From: Actinomycetospora callitridis
GTDB taxonomy: Bacteria > Actinomycetota > Actinomycetes > Mycobacteriales > Pseudonocardiaceae
Length of the DNA: 64,000 bases
Direction of reading: 5' to 3'
Assembly: GCF_028737265.1 (NCBI RefSeq)
Contig: NZ_JAQZAK010000003.1
Location: forward strand, 248,001-312,000
The translations under genes were made by a program, and so were the position numbers. The notes under the pieces were generated by a model. That model was not told where the DNA came from and searched no databases. It was given only the letters and a program-made list of their open reading frames with translations. Positions 35,717 to 45,946 of the stretch are shown here, in pieces (position 1 is the first letter of the stretch; each line of letters starts with the position of its first letter).

Positions 35717-36349
35717 TCATCGGGCGATCACGGTCGCGGCGAGGGTGAGCCACGTCGCTGCGAGCAGCGGAGGGCCGTACGGGACGCGGCGCGCACCACC
35801 GGCGAGCACGAGGACGAGGACCCCGACGGCGGCCAGCACCGGGGCCGCCAGCAGCCCACCCCAGGACGCCGCGGCCAGGGGCGCGCCGAGCGCGGGGGCC
35901 AGCTTGACGTCGCCCGCCCCCAGGGCGCCCGGGGCGGCGAGGTGCACCGCGGCGAACGCCCCGCCGAGGACGACGGCGCCGACGAGGCCCGCGCCGAGGT
36001 GCCCCGCGCCGAGCGGGACCAGAGCGGCGAGGGCGAGCACCGCGCCCGGCACCGTGACGGCGTCCGGGAGGCGCCGGGCGACCAGATCGGTGGCGCTGCC
36101 GGCGACGACGACCACGCCGAGGACCAGCCACGTCGGGAGCCACGTCCCGGGCACGAGACCGGCGGCGACGACCCCCGCCGGCGCGGCCCAGAGCGCCGCC
36201 AGCGCCCCGGCGGTCGGCAGGGCCGGGACGAGCACCCCGCGCCGCGTCCGCGCGAGCACGACCCGCACGCCCACCCCCGCGAGAGCGCCCGCGGACCCGG
36301 CGCCGAGGACCGCTGTGAGGACCGCGGTGAGGGCCGTTCCGATGACCAC
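35717..36349 (-). CDS. A24-family prepilin peptidase
   Basis: A 210-aa hydrophobic protein of about six to seven TM segments. The two aspartates of the aspartyl protease are in SATDLVARRLPD and GAGDVKLAP. It lacks the N-terminal cytoplasmic methylase domain, as short actinobacterial TadV/PilD-like enzymes do. No pilin genes lie nearby; it would process Flp/Tad or type IV-like pilins encoded elsewhere. GTG start. Confidence 0.85.
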   Translation of the reverse strand: MVIGTALTAVLTAVLGAGSAGALAGVGVRVVLARTRRGVLVPALPTAGALAALWAAPAGVVAAGLVPGTWLPTWLVLGVVVVAGSATDLVARRLPDAVTVPGAVLALAALVPLGAGHLGAGLVGAVVLGGAFAAVHLAAPGALGAGDVKLAPALGAPLAAASWGGLLAAPVLAAVGVLVLVLAGGARRVPYGPPLLAATWLTLAATVIAR

Positions 36350-36550
36350 GCCGTCGAGCCTGGAACAGCACGCCCACCCCCGTCACGCGTCGTCTCGAGG
36401 CCTGTGGACACCTCCGGCGGATGGGGACGGCGGACGGAGCAGCGAGCAGGGTCGAGCCCCGCCGGCAGCGCTGCGGACGCTTCGGTTCCCGAAGCATCTC
36501 GCGCGGAGGAGGCCGGGCCCGCCGAGCGACGTGGGGGATTCCCTGACGTC

Positions 36551-36577
36551 TGACGTGAGCGTGGCCCCCACGCTGAC
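36551..36577. repeat. Palindromic repeat related to the 15965-16106 arms
   Basis: TGACGTGAGCGTGGCC, then CCCACGCTGAC: the GCGTGGCCCCCA core of the arms at 15965-16106, here closed by CGCTGAC to form a small hairpin (AGCGTGG with CCACGCT). It lies upstream of the prepilin peptidase and just after aroE. A CTGACGTC direct flank precedes it. Confidence 0.6.
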
Positions 36578-36589
36578 ACCCGCGCGCGC

Positions 36590-37456
36590 TCAGCCCGGCA
36601 GCGGCAGGAGGGTCACGTCCGTGGTCGCGGCGAGGGCCTCGTGCATCGCCTCGCGCGGCGCCGGGAGGCCCGTGAACTGCTCGACCTGGCCGAAGGCCTG
36701 GTGCAGGAGCATGTCGAGGCCCGTGGCGACGGGCAGGCCGCGGGCCGCGGCGGCCGCGGCCAGGGGTGTCGGCCAGGGGTGGTAGATCGCATCGAGGACG
36801 ACCGACCACGGGGGCAGTGCCGCGACGATGCGCTCGGCCAGCCCGGGCTCGAGGGCGTCGGCCGGGGTGGTGTTGATCAGCGACTTGGCCGTGACCAGGT
36901 GGCCGACGTCGAGGTCGTCCCAGGTGACGGGGCGGCGGTGGAACCCGTGGGAGCGGGCCACCGCGAGGGTGCCGGCGGCCCGGGCGACGTCGCGCACCAC
37001 CAGCGTCACCGAGTCGCTGCCGACCTCGAAGACGCCGGCGATCGCGGCGCACGCCGTGGCCCCGCTGCCCAGGACGACCACGTCCGCGATGCCCGCGGCG
37101 ATGCTCCGGAAGTCCCGGACCTGCGCCGCGCGCAGGGCGCCGGCGATGCCGTCGACGTCCGTGCAGTCCGCGGCCCAGCCGCCGTCCCGGCGCACCAGCG
37201 TGTTGGCCGCCCCGACCCGCCGGGCCCGGGGGGTCACGCTCGACGCCAGCTCGAGAGCCGCGCGCTTGCCGGGCATCGTCACCGACAGGCCCGCCCACGA
37301 CGCGTCGCGGGCCGCGACCCAGCCGGGCAGCTCCTCGGCGGTGCACTCGACGGCCTCGTAGGTCCAGTCGTCGAGGCCCAGCGCGGCGTAGGCGGCGCGG
37401 TGCAGGACCGGGGAGCGGGAGTGCGCCACCGGCGATCCCAGGAGTGCGGCGCGCAC
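36590..37456 (-). CDS. aroE: Shikimate dehydrogenase
   Basis: A 288-aa NADPH-dependent reductase of 3-dehydroshikimate. LLGSPVAHSRSPVLHRAAY (substrate site), SVTMPGKRAAL with the catalytic Lys, ANTLV, GSGATACAAIAG (NADP site) and TGLDMLLHQAFGQ. GTG start 2 nt after the mltG stop; actinobacterial order ruvX-mltG-aroE. Confidence 0.94.
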   Translation of the reverse strand: MRAALLGSPVAHSRSPVLHRAAYAALGLDDWTYEAVECTAEELPGWVAARDASWAGLSVTMPGKRAALELASSVTPRARRVGAANTLVRRDGGWAADCTDVDGIAGALRAAQVRDFRSIAAGIADVVVLGSGATACAAIAGVFEVGSDSVTLVVRDVARAAGTLAVARSHGFHRRPVTWDDLDVGHLVTAKSLINTTPADALEPGLAERIVAALPPWSVVLDAIYHPWPTPLAAAAAARGLPVATGLDMLLHQAFGQVEQFTGLPAPREAMHEALAATTDVTLLPLPG

Positions 37457-37458
37457 GG

Positions 37459-39078
37459 TCAGTAGACCCCTCGTTCCTGGGCGAGGCGGCGGTTGGCGTC
37501 GTGCTCCTCGGGGGCGACCGCGAAGCAGGAGATGCCGTCGGTCTGGCACTTCACGAAGTACACCCACGGCCCGGGCGTCGGCTCGAGGGCCGCCCGCAGC
37601 GCCTCCGGGCTCACGGCGCCGATGGGGGTCGGGGTCAACCCGAGGTTGAGGTAGGTGTTGTACGGACCGGGCCGCGCGCGGTCGAACGGGCTGGTCAGGA
37701 GCGTCTGACGGTCGAGGGGATAGTTCACCGTCGAGTCGAACTGGAGGCGCATCGGGACGGCGAGCCGGTTGTAGATGACCTGCGCGACCTTCCCGAAGTC
37801 GGCCGCGACGCCCTCCCGCTCGGCGAGCGAGGCGACGATCAGCGCGTCGTAGGGCGGCACCCCGCGCGCCTCGGCCTCCTCCACGAGACCGGACGCCTCG
37901 ATCCGCGGCACCGATGCGCGCACCACCTGCTCCAGCGCCTCCCGGGCACCGATCCCCGGTGCGAGGTCGACGGTGCCGGGGGCGAGCAGACCCTCCAGCC
38001 GGCGCGCCGGCTCGGCGCGCCGCACCCCGTCGAGCGCCCAGGTGGGCACACCGAGCTCGGCGGGGTCGGTGTCGACCATGGCGGCGCGCAGGTCCGCCAC
38101 GGACGCGCAGCGCTCGGCGCCGGCGTCGTCGACGGTGCAGGTGGCCCGCGAGATCAGCGACAGGACGCCGGGCACCGTGGAGTCTCCGGCGCCGACGGTG
38201 TCGTCGAGCTGCACCCCGCTGCGGATCTCCAGGCGACCGACCCGGGTGGCCGGGTCGAGCAGGGCCTCGACCGCGCCGGCCGAGGACATCTGGCGGCGCA
38301 GCTCGTAGAAGCCGGGCTGGATGCCCCGGCCGTTCGGGTTGTCCTCGGCCGCGTCGCCGAACGACCGGGCCGAGGCCACGACGTCGTCCGCGACGAGCTG
38401 CTCGCCGATCTCGCGGGTGGACGAGCCGTCCGACACCTCGACGACGACCCGGCCGGTGCCGGGGCCGTCGTAGTCGGGCGGGAAGACGATCGGGAGCAGG
38501 TCGCGCGCGAAGAACACCCCGCCGGCGAGGACGACGACCAGCAGCACCGCGATGCCCGGCCACAGGAGCCGTCGGCGGGGCCGCTCCTCGCGCCCCTGCG
38601 GCAGGGCCTCGGTGAGAGCATCGCCCCGCGGGGCGGGCGGGTCGTCGCCGAGGAGCCAGCCGGGGTCCGCCTCCGGTTCGGCGGGCTCCGGCTCGGGCTC
38701 CGGGTCGCGACGGCTCGTGTCGCGACGGCTCGGGTCGCGACGGTCCGGACGACGGTCTGATCCGTACGCACCGAACGCGGTCCCGGCGACGTCGGTCTCG
38801 GCGTCGGCGTCGGCCGCGTCGCGCGCGATCTGCTCGGGGCGCAGCCACGCCGAGGCGTAGTGGCGCTCGGTCTCGGCGTCCCGGTGATCGCCGGAGCGGT
38901 CGACAGCGCGGTCGACCGGCCGCGCGACGACCGGCCGTCCCGTCGTCTGCCCGCGCCCGGCGACGGGGCGTCCGGCACGCACCCCCGGCCGCTGGGTGGT
39001 CGCCGACATCTTCACGATCCGACGCCCGGACGGCGTCCCGTTCTCCGGCGCGTCCGGCCGCCCGTGACGTCCGGTCAC
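37459..39078 (-). CDS. mltG: Endolytic murein transglycosylase MltG
   Basis: A 539-aa protein. About 165 disordered, charged residues precede a single TM helix ([20 protein letters not shown], ~172-191) and an extracytoplasmic YceG/MltG domain with the catalytic Glu in SLAEREG and the conserved [13 protein letters not shown]. It cleaves nascent glycan strands. GTG overlaps the ruvX stop. The long cytoplasmic tail is typical for actinobacteria, perhaps for regulation. Confidence 0.93.
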   Translation of the reverse strand: MTGRHGRPDAPENGTPSGRRIVKMSATTQRPGVRAGRPVAGRGQTTGRPVVARPVDRAVDRSGDHRDAETERHYASAWLRPEQIARDAADADAETDVAGTAFGAYGSDRRPDRRDPSRRDTSRRDPEPEPEPAEPEADPGWLLGDDPPAPRGDALTEALPQGREERPRRRLLWPGIAVLLVVVLAGGVFFARDLLPIVFPPDYDGPGTGRVVVEVSDGSSTREIGEQLVADDVVASARSFGDAAEDNPNGRGIQPGFYELRRQMSSAGAVEALLDPATRVGRLEIRSGVQLDDTVGAGDSTVPGVLSLISRATCTVDDAGAERCASVADLRAAMVDTDPAELGVPTWALDGVRRAEPARRLEGLLAPGTVDLAPGIGAREALEQVVRASVPRIEASGLVEEAEARGVPPYDALIVASLAEREGVAADFGKVAQVIYNRLAVPMRLQFDSTVNYPLDRQTLLTSPFDRARPGPYNTYLNLGLTPTPIGAVSPEALRAALEPTPGPWVYFVKCQTDGISCFAVAPEEHDANRRLAQERGVY

Positions 39079-39608
39079 GTGTCCTCCGCGGTCGCGCCGC
39101 CGGCGGGACGCGCGCGGCGGGCGTCGAGGTAGCCCTGCAGGATGCCGACGGCCGCGGCCTGGTCGATCACCTTGCGCTGCTTGCGGCCCTTCACGCCCCG
39201 GTCCGAGAGCGTGCGCATGGCGGTGACGGTGGTCAGGCGCTCGTCGGACAGCACGACCGGCACGTCGCGCCCCGCCGCGGACAAGCGCCCGCGCAGGGCG
39301 GTCGCGTAGTCCTGGGCCTTCTGCGCGGCCGGACCCTCACGTCCGGCCAGCGTGCGGGGAAGCCCCACGACCACCTCGACCACCTCGTGCTCGTCGACGA
39401 GCTCCACCAGCCGGGCCAGGTCGGCACCGGCCGATTCATCGTGATCGAGGGTAACGAGCGGTGTCGCGAGCACCCCGCCGGGATCGGACAGGGCGACGCC
39501 CACGCGCACGCTGCCGACGTCCACGCCGAGGCGCCGGCCGCTGTCAGCCGCCAGCGCGGGCCACCTCCGTGCGCAGGGCGGCGATGGCGTCGTCGATGCC
39601 GCCGACAC
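39075..39608 (-). CDS. ruvX: RuvX/YqgF Holliday junction resolvase-like protein
   Basis: An RNase H-fold nuclease acting on rRNA precursors or Holliday junctions. [38 protein letters not shown] and [14 protein letters not shown] carry the acidic active site. The start is doubtful: GTG 39608 or 39617 overlaps alaS by 65 or 74 nt, GTG 39524 cuts the first strand, and an in-frame CTG at 39554 with GGAGGTGG upstream would suit family length. Confidence 0.88.
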   Translation of the reverse strand: MSAASTTPSPPCARRWPALAADSGRRLGVDVGSVRVGVALSDPGGVLATPLVTLDHDESAGADLARLVELVDEHEVVEVVVGLPRTLAGREGPAAQKAQDYATALRGRLSAAGRDVPVVLSDERLTTVTAMRTLSDRGVKGRKQRKVIDQAAAVGILQGYLDARRARPAGGATAEDT

Positions 39609-42216
39609 CGCTGCCACCGCCCTGGGCCAGGTCCGGCTTGCCGCCGCCCCGGCCGTTCACCGCGGGCGCGAAGGCCTTGACCAGGTCGCCGGCGGCCAGG
39701 CCGCGCTCGCGGGCGCCCTCGGTGGTGGCGACGACGAACGAGACCTTGTCCCCGTCCGGGGCGAACAGGGCCACGACGCCCGGCCGGGCCTGCAGCCGCC
39801 CGCGCACGTCGCCGGCGAGCGAGCGCAGGTCGCCCCCGCCCACGCCCTCGGGCGTGCGGGCGGCGACGAGCGCGATCCCGCCGACGTCCTCGGCGCCGTC
39901 CACGAGCGACCCCGCCGAGGAGAGCACCTCGCGGGCCCGGATCGTCTCGAGCTCCTTCTCGGCGGCGCGCAGGCGGTCGACGACCCCGCCGATGCGCTCG
40001 GGCAGCTCCTCGGGCTGGGCGCGGAACTGCTCGGCGAGCTGGTTGACCAGCACGTGCTCGCGGGCCAGGAACCGGAAGGCGTCGATGCCGACGAGGGCCT
40101 CGACGCGGCGGACACCGGACCCGATGGAGCCCTCGCCCATCAGCTTGACGAGGCCGAGCTGCCCGGAGCGACCCACGTGCGTGCCGCCGCAGAGCTCGCG
40201 GGAGTACTCGCCGACCTCGACGATGCGCACGGCGTCGCCGTACTTCTCGCCGAAGAGGGCGACGGCGCCGAGCTTGCGGGCCTCGTCCATCGACGTGACG
40301 AAGGCGCGCACCTCGTCGTCGCCGAGGAGCACGGTGTTGACCTCGTCCTCGACGTCGGCGAGCACGCTGGCGGGCACCGCGCCCTCCGGCGAGGTGAAGT
40401 CGAAGCGCAGCCGGCCGGGGGCGTTCAGCGAGCCCGCCTGGGCGGCCGAGTCGCCGAGGGCCTTGCGCATCCCGGCGTGCACGAGGTGCGTCGCGGTGTG
40501 GGCGCGCGAGATCGCGGCGCGGCGGTCGACGTCGATCTGGGCCGAGACCGGGGCGTCGCGGGTGGCCTCGCCGTGGAGCACACGTCCGCGGTGCACCGAC
40601 AGGCCGGGCACCGGGGTCTGCACGTCGGTGATCTCGATGGTGAACCCGTCGCCGAACAGCCGTCCGGTGTCGGCCTGCTGGCCGCCGCCCTCGGCGTAGA
40701 ACGGGGTGCGGTCGAGCATGACCTCGACCTCGTCGCCCTCGGTGGCGGCGGGGACGCCGACGTGGTCGACGATCAGCCCGACGATCGTGGCGTCGGCGCG
40801 CTGGTCGGAGTAGCCGAGGAAGTCGGTGAGCCCGGTGCGCTCCAGGACCTCGCGGTAGGCGCTGGCGTCGGCCCCGCCGTGCTTGCGGGCGGCGGCGTCG
40901 GCCTTGGCCCGGGACCGCTGCTCGTCCATCAGCGAGCGGAAGGCGCCCTCGTCGACCGAGAGCCCGGCCTCCGAGGCCATCTCCAGCGTCAGGTCGATGG
41001 GGAAGCCGTAGGTGTCGTGCAGGGCGAAGGCGCTGGACCCGGGCAGCGTCGTCGAGCCGGAGGCCCGGACGTCGGAGACCGCCGACTCGAAGATCCGCGA
41101 GCCGGTGGCGAGCGTGGCGAGGAAGGCCTCCTCCTCGCGGCGCACCACGGCGGCGATCCGCTCGTAGGAGGTGACGATCTCCGGGTACGACGGGCCCATG
41201 GCGTCGCGTACGACCCCGACGAGGTCGACGAGCACCGGCTCGGTGATGCCGAGCAGGCGGGCGTTGCGCACGACGCGGCGCAGCAGGCGGCGCAGCACGT
41301 AGCCGCGGCCCTCGTTGCCGGGCACGACGCCGTCGCCGATGAGCATGGCGCCGGTGCGGACGTGGTCGGCGATGACGCGGAACCGGACGCCCTGCTCCTC
41401 GGTCCCCTCGTCGTAGGAGCGGCCCGAGAGCTCCTGCACGCGGTCGATCACCGGGCGCAGCAGGTCGGTCTCGTAGACGTTCTCCACGCCCTGGAGCAGG
41501 AACGCGACACGCTCGACGCCGAGGCCGGTGTCGATGTTCTTCTGCGGGAGCTCGCCGATGGGGGCGGCCCCGTACTTCGGGCTCGCCTCCCCGCGGATGT
41601 CCTGCATGAAGACGAGGTTCCAGATCTCGACGTAGCGGTCCTCGTCGACCACCGGACCGCCCTCGAGCCCGTGCTCGGGACCGCGGTCGTAGTAGATCTC
41701 CGAGCACGGCCCGCCGGGACCGGGGATGCCCATGTCCCAGTAGTTGTCGCGCCCGTCGCGGCGCTGGATGCGCTCGGGCGGCAGGCCGGCGACCTCCTGC
41801 CACAGGCGCTCGGCCTCGTCGTCGTTCTCGAAGACGGTGACCCAGATGCGCTCCGGGTCGAAGCCGAACCCGCCGTCCTCGAGGGTGCCGGTGACCAGCG
41901 TCCAGGCGTGCCGGATCGCGCCTTCCTTGAAGTAGTCACCGAACGAGAAGTTGCCCGCCATCTGGAAGAACGTGTTGTGGCGGGTGGTGTGGCCGACGTT
42001 CTCGATGTCCCCGGTGCGCACGCACTTCTGGATCGACGTGGCCGTGTCGTAGGGCGCCGGGGCCTCGCCGAGGAAGTACGGCTTGAACTGGACCATCCCC
42101 GCGTTGACGAACAGCAGGGTCGGGTCGTCGAGGATCAGCGAGGCGCTGGGGACGGGGGTGTGGCCGGCGTTCTCGAAGTGTGCGAGGAAGCGTCGGCGGA
42201 TCTCGTGGGTCTGCAC
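39544..42216 (-). CDS. alaS: Alanyl-tRNA synthetase
   Basis: An 890-aa class II synthetase. The catalytic core has [37 protein letters not shown] and [12 protein letters not shown]. The editing domain has [10 protein letters not shown] and CGGTHVGR. The C-Ala domain ends [17 protein letters not shown]. GTG start. Upstream DUF6167/DUF948 genes are in the same direction, a conserved actinobacterial order. Confidence 0.97.
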   Translation of the reverse strand: MQTHEIRRRFLAHFENAGHTPVPSASLILDDPTLLFVNAGMVQFKPYFLGEAPAPYDTATSIQKCVRTGDIENVGHTTRHNTFFQMAGNFSFGDYFKEGAIRHAWTLVTGTLEDGGFGFDPERIWVTVFENDDEAERLWQEVAGLPPERIQRRDGRDNYWDMGIPGPGGPCSEIYYDRGPEHGLEGGPVVDEDRYVEIWNLVFMQDIRGEASPKYGAAPIGELPQKNIDTGLGVERVAFLLQGVENVYETDLLRPVIDRVQELSGRSYDEGTEEQGVRFRVIADHVRTGAMLIGDGVVPGNEGRGYVLRRLLRRVVRNARLLGITEPVLVDLVGVVRDAMGPSYPEIVTSYERIAAVVRREEEAFLATLATGSRIFESAVSDVRASGSTTLPGSSAFALHDTYGFPIDLTLEMASEAGLSVDEGAFRSLMDEQRSRAKADAAARKHGGADASAYREVLERTGLTDFLGYSDQRADATIVGLIVDHVGVPAATEGDEVEVMLDRTPFYAEGGGQQADTGRLFGDGFTIEITDVQTPVPGLSVHRGRVLHGEATRDAPVSAQIDVDRRAAISRAHTATHLVHAGMRKALGDSAAQAGSLNAPGRLRFDFTSPEGAVPASVLADVEDEVNTVLLGDDEVRAFVTSMDEARKLGAVALFGEKYGDAVRIVEVGEYSRELCGGTHVGRSGQLGLVKLMGEGSIGSGVRRVEALVGIDAFRFLAREHVLVNQLAEQFRAQPEELPERIGGVVDRLRAAEKELETIRAREVLSSAGSLVDGAEDVGGIALVAARTPEGVGGGDLRSLAGDVRGRLQARPGVVALFAPDGDKVSFVVATTEGARERGLAAGDLVKAFAPAVNGRGGGKPDLAQGGGSGVGGIDDAIAALRTEVARAGG

Positions 42217-42267
42217 GTCTGTCCTGCTTCGCAGAGATGCGGGTGGGGGTGAACGGGCGCGGGGGCC

Positions 42268-42570
42268 TCAGCGGGCGTGCGAAGCTCCCCGCCGCGGCGC
42301 TCGCGCGTGACGGGCGTCCGAGGCGGGCTCGGGCCGCACCGGGATCTCCGTCGTGTCCTCCACCATCGCGTACAGCTCCTCGGAGCGTTCGTTCATTCCG
42401 GCGCGCACCTCGGCGCCGAACGCCCCGAGCCCGGCGCCGAGCTCGCGCAGCCCCTCACCGAGGCTGGTGCCGATCCCCGCCGGCGTGGCCTTCTGCGTGA
42501 TCTCGTTGACCTTGCGGGTCGCGGTGACCCCGACGGCCACCCCGACACCGACCCAGAACAGACGCTTCAT
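42268..42570 (-). CDS. DUF6167-like small membrane protein
   Basis: A 100-aa protein starting MKRLFWVGVGVAVGVTATRKV, a short N-terminal hydrophobic anchor, followed by an amphipathic helical region and a charged tail. The ATG overlaps the DUF948 stop (ATGA). It is conserved next to DUF948 and alaS across actinobacteria. Function unknown; envelope scaffold roles are speculation. Confidence 0.8.
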   Translation of the reverse strand: MKRLFWVGVGVAVGVTATRKVNEITQKATPAGIGTSLGEGLRELGAGLGAFGAEVRAGMNERSEELYAMVEDTTEIPVRPEPASDARHARAPRRGASHAR

Positions 42571-42962
42571 GCGCGGGCACTCCGCTTCGACTTCTTCGGG
42601 GGCGGGGCGTTCTTCAGCCGGCGGGCCTGCTGGGCCTTGCGGACCCCGTAGGACAGCGCCGCGACCTTGACCAGCGGGCCGCCGAGCGTGGCGGTGAACA
42701 GCGTGCTCAGCGCCTTGGTGTTGGCCGCGACGGCCTGGGCGCTGGCGGTGACGCCGTCGACGCGCTCGAGCTGGGTGTTGACCGTCGTGAGCGTGACCCC
42801 GGCGTCGGAGAGCAGGGGCTCGGTGCCCTCGTGGGTCTTGCGGATCGCGATCGTGGCCTCGTCGAGCGTGCGACCGAGCTTGATCAACGGGATGGCGAGC
42901 AGCACCACCAGGATCACGAACGCCACCGCGGCGATGATCGCCGCGATCTGGCCGACCGACAC
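42567..42962 (-). CDS. DUF948 domain-containing protein
   Basis: A 131-aa protein with one N-terminal TM helix (residues ~6-28), a coiled-coil-like stretch (THEGTEPLLSDAGVTLTTVN and onward) and a basic C-terminus. GTG 42962 has GAGGAGG upstream, so the upstream in-frame start at 43049 is rejected. It is coupled to the DUF6167 gene. DUF948 proteins resemble stress- or septum-associated membrane coiled coils; its role is unproven. Confidence 0.82.
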   Translation of the reverse strand: MSVGQIAAIIAAVAFVILVVLLAIPLIKLGRTLDEATIAIRKTHEGTEPLLSDAGVTLTTVNTQLERVDGVTASAQAVAANTKALSTLFTATLGGPLVKVAALSYGVRKAQQARRLKNAPPPKKSKRSARA

Positions 42963-43118
42963 GGGTCCTCCTCGGTGCTGGGTGCGATACAGGTCCCCGG
43001 ACCGCCGCCCGGCGACACCACCCCAGGGGGCAGGGTCGTCGGCCGACACCTGGCGCAGGTGGCGGCAGGTTACCGTGCGCCGTCCGGACCTCTCGGGGGG
43101 ACGGGATCAGTCCGGTGA

Positions 43119-43880
43119 TCAGCAGGGCGGCAGCCCGAGACCCCCGCGGTAGGCCGGCGCGAGGGAGACCTCGGAGATGTAGCCGACCCGCCCGTCGGGG
43201 GCCCGCGCGCCCAGCCAGAGCTCCGAGACGGCCGCGTTCGGGTTCTGCCCGATGCTCGTCGACGTGAGGTCGGCATTGGTGATCGACTCGCCCGTGAGCT
43301 GGCAGACCGCGACGAACGTGGCCCCGGTCCCCACGTCGGTGCCGGGGATCTTGCAGCCGGGCATGGTCGCGCAGCGCGCGACGGGCCGCGCCCCCAGGTA
43401 GGACGGCGTGCGGTCCTCGACCAGCTGCCCCTCCCCGATCGCCACCTTGTTCTGCACCACGACGGTGCGGGTCTCGACGGCCGGCGGGCTCGTCAGCACG
43501 ACGACGAGCGCGGTCGCGAGGCCGACGACGAGCACGGCGAGGGCGGCGACCACCGCGATCTCGACGCGCCGCCGGGTGGTGCGCCGTCCGGCCGGGGGTC
43601 CCGGGGCGTGCCCGGGCTCCGGCGGCGCGGAGGGAGCCGGGCCCCGCAGCGCCTCGTGACGGGCCCCCCAGCCCTCGACGTCGGCGGCCTCGACACCGAT
43701 CGCGGCCAGCACGTCGGTGACGAGGTCGACGTTCGGCAGCCCGGGCCCGCGCGTCGCCGCCGCGATCGTCGACTTCCCCCAGCCCGAGAGCCCTTCCGCA
43801 CGCCGGAACGAGACGCCGCGGCGCTGCATCGCGGCGAGGAAGTCGGCGCAGAACTGCGCGGGGGTGTCGCCGGGGGTCAC
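43119..43880 (-). CDS. HTH-TM-extracytoplasmic SH3-like protein
   Basis: A 253-aa membrane protein. Residues ~8-65 form a helix-turn-helix-like domain (RAEGLSGWGKSTIAAATRG), then a Pro-rich linker, one TM helix (107-130), and an outside domain with Cys pairs (ARCATMPGCKIPG, VAVCQLTG, final PPC). The layout resembles one-component sensors that bind DNA from the membrane, or RodZ-like proteins. A cluster of TCCNGGA palindromes lies just upstream. Not recognised as a named family. Confidence 0.65.
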   Translation of the reverse strand: MTPGDTPAQFCADFLAAMQRRGVSFRRAEGLSGWGKSTIAAATRGPGLPNVDLVTDVLAAIGVEAADVEGWGARHEALRGPAPSAPPEPGHAPGPPAGRRTTRRRVEIAVVAALAVLVVGLATALVVVLTSPPAVETRTVVVQNKVAIGEGQLVEDRTPSYLGARPVARCATMPGCKIPGTDVGTGATFVAVCQLTGESITNADLTSTSIGQNPNAAVSELWLGARAPDGRVGYISEVSLAPAYRGGLGLPPC

Positions 43881-43888
43881 CGCGTCGC

Positions 43889-43946
43889 CTGTCCGGGACG
43901 TCGGCGTCGTCGCAGGTCATGGGCGTCCGGACGGTGTCCCGGACAG
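43889..43946 (-). promoter_or_regulatory. Three TCC(N)GGA palindromes upstream of HTH-TM gene
   Basis: Palindromes TGTCC-G-GGACg (43890-43900), CGTCCGGACG (43924-43933, perfect) and TGTCC-C-GGACA (43935-43945). The outer two also form an 11-bp inverted repeat (43889-43899 with 43936-43946). They sit 9-66 nt before the GTG of the HTH-TM gene, as an operator array would. Confidence 0.5.
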
Positions 43947-44057
43947 CGGCGGACGCCGCGTCGCGAACCGTCGGGGATCACAGTGGGAAGGCTACGACGA
44001 GGCGGGCTCGCGGCGATGCGGGCCACGGGTGCTTCCGGGGGGCGCACCTGCGGGACC

Positions 44058-45485
44058 TCACCGCTCGGGCCCGCCTCCCCGCACCACCTCGCGCAGGCGG
44101 GCGAGCCGCTCGCCGCGGTTCCGCTCGTCGCCCCGGCCCGCCGGCCGGTAGTAGTCGCGGCCCACGAGCTCGTCGGGCGGGTACTGCTGGGCGACCACCC
44201 CGGCGCGGTCGGCGTGGGGGTAGACGTAGCCGACCGCGTTGCCCTGGGCCTCGGCCCCCGCGTAGTGCCCGTCGCGCAGGTGCGGGGGCACCGGCCCGGC
44301 GGCGCCCTGGCGGACGTCGCTCATGGCCTCGTCGATGGCCGTGATCACGGCGTTGGACTTCGGGGCCGTCGCGAGGTGGATCGTCACCTGCGCGAGGTTG
44401 ATCCGGACCTCGGGCAGGCCGATCAGGGCCACCGCCTGGGCGGCGGCGACCGCGGCCGGCAGGGCGGTGGGGTCGGCGAGCCCGATGTCCTCGCTGGCGT
44501 GGACGACGAGGCGGCGCGCGATGAAGCGCGGGTCCTCCCCCGCCACGATCATGCGGGCGAGGTAGTGCAGGGCGGCGTCCGGGTCCGAGCCGCGGATGGA
44601 CTTGATGAACGCCGAGATGACGTCGTAGTGCTGGTCCCCGGCACGGTCGTAGCGCACGGCGACCTCGTCGACGACGCGCTCGACGTCGGCGAGGGTCAGG
44701 GGCCCGGCGTTGCCCACGGCGTCGGCGGCGGCCTCGAGCGCGGTGAGGCTGCGCCGGCCGTCGCCCGCGGCGAGCCGCACGAGGTGGGCGCGGGCGTCGG
44801 GGTCCAGGGTCACGGCGCCGCCCAGCCCGCGCGGGTCGGCGACGGCGCGGTCGAGCAGCAGCCCGACGGCCTCGTCGTCGAGGGCGTGCAGGCCGAGGAC
44901 GAGGCTGCGGCTCAGCAGGGGGGCGACGACCGAGAAGCTCGGGTTCTCGGTGGTGGCGCCGACGAGCAGCACCACGCGGTCCTCGACGGCGGCGAGCAGC
45001 GCGTCCTGCTGGGTGCGCGAGAACCGGTGGATCTCGTCGATGAACAGCACCGTGCGCCGGGGCTCCGACGCCGCCAGGCGGCGGCGGGCGACCTCGATGA
45101 CCCCGCGCACCTCCTTGACCCCGGCGTTGAGCGCGGACAGCGCCTCGAACGCGCGGCCCGTGGCCTGGGAGATCAGGCGGGCGAGCGTCGTCTTGCCCGT
45201 CCCGGGCGGCCCGTGCAGGACGACCGACGCCGGGGCGGCGCCCTCGACGAGGCGGCGTAGTGGCGCCCCCGGCGCGAGCAGGTGGTCCTGGCCGACGACC
45301 TCGTCGAGGCTCGCCGGGCGCATGCGGACCGCCAGCGGCGTCCCGTCCCCGCTGGTGGGGGCGGGGCGGTCGTCGACCACACCGCGCGTCACCGGACGGC
45401 CAAGATCTCTCTGGCTCTCGGGGCCCGTCACCGGCGCCTCCGGCACCTCGACCTCGAACAGCCCGTCCTCGCCCATGCGGCGCAC
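44058..45485 (-). CDS. rarA: Replication-associated recombination protein RarA (MgsA) AAA+ ATPase
   Basis: A 475-aa clamp-loader-like ATPase that acts at stalled forks. Walker [15 protein letters not shown], Walker [19 protein letters not shown], sensor GATTENPSF, and the C-terminal tetramerisation domain ([23 protein letters not shown]). GTG 45485 is used; ATG 45476 three codons later is equally possible. It follows alaS/DUF948 in many actinobacteria, reversed relative order aside. Confidence 0.94.
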   Translation of the reverse strand: MRRMGEDGLFEVEVPEAPVTGPESQRDLGRPVTRGVVDDRPAPTSGDGTPLAVRMRPASLDEVVGQDHLLAPGAPLRRLVEGAAPASVVLHGPPGTGKTTLARLISQATGRAFEALSALNAGVKEVRGVIEVARRRLAASEPRRTVLFIDEIHRFSRTQQDALLAAVEDRVVLLVGATTENPSFSVVAPLLSRSLVLGLHALDDEAVGLLLDRAVADPRGLGGAVTLDPDARAHLVRLAAGDGRRSLTALEAAADAVGNAGPLTLADVERVVDEVAVRYDRAGDQHYDVISAFIKSIRGSDPDAALHYLARMIVAGEDPRFIARRLVVHASEDIGLADPTALPAAVAAAQAVALIGLPEVRINLAQVTIHLATAPKSNAVITAIDEAMSDVRQGAAGPVPPHLRDGHYAGAEAQGNAVGYVYPHADRAGVVAQQYPPDELVGRDYYRPAGRGDERNRGERLARLREVVRGGGPER

Positions 45486-45495
45486 CGTACTGCCG

Positions 45496-45945
45496 TCAGC
45501 CGACGCTCCAGGTCGCGCCGGCCCGCGGGACGACGTCGACCGCGACGCGGCCGTGGGCGTGCAGCCGTCGCGGCACGCCGGGGTCGGGTCCGACGAGGAG
45601 CAGTGGCCCGTCCCGGTACAGGGCGGTCACCGAGACGCGCACGACGGCGTCGGCGAGCTCGAGGTCGTCCGCGGGCCCCGCGAGCAGGCCCGGCAGGTCC
45701 GGACGGGCGGCCCGGGCACGCTCGACGACCTCGTCGACGCCGCCGGCGGGCGCGAGGGCTCCGTGCGGTCCGGAGAGCGTGTAGCCGCCCGCCCACGGCG
45801 CCACCCGCCAGCGCCACGGCGCCAACCACCGGGTCATGGCGGCGGCGAGGCGCCGGGCCGCGCCGGGGTCGGGCGGGCCGACGGTGTCCTCCCACGGGGC
45901 GCGGACCCGGCCCGATCCGCAGGCACCGCACATCAGGCGGGGCAC
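45496..45945 (-). CDS. Unrecognised 149-aa protein with N-terminal Cys pair
   Basis: Starts with a possible zinc knuckle half ([16 protein letters not shown]), then a Trp/Arg-rich stretch ([20 protein letters not shown]) and a mixed alpha/beta C-terminus. No second Cys pair, so a full zinc ribbon is unlikely in the monomer. The start could be GTG 45945 or ATG 45933; 1 nt separates the first from the deacetylase stop. No function assigned; codon bias and tight packing support a real gene. Confidence 0.6.
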   Translation of the reverse strand: MPRLMCGACGSGRVRAPWEDTVGPPDPGAARRLAAAMTRWLAPWRWRVAPWAGGYTLSGPHGALAPAGGVDEVVERARAARPDLPGLLAGPADDLELADAVVRVSVTALYRDGPLLLVGPDPGVPRRLHAHGRVAVDVVPRAGATWSVG

Positions 45946-45946
45946 A

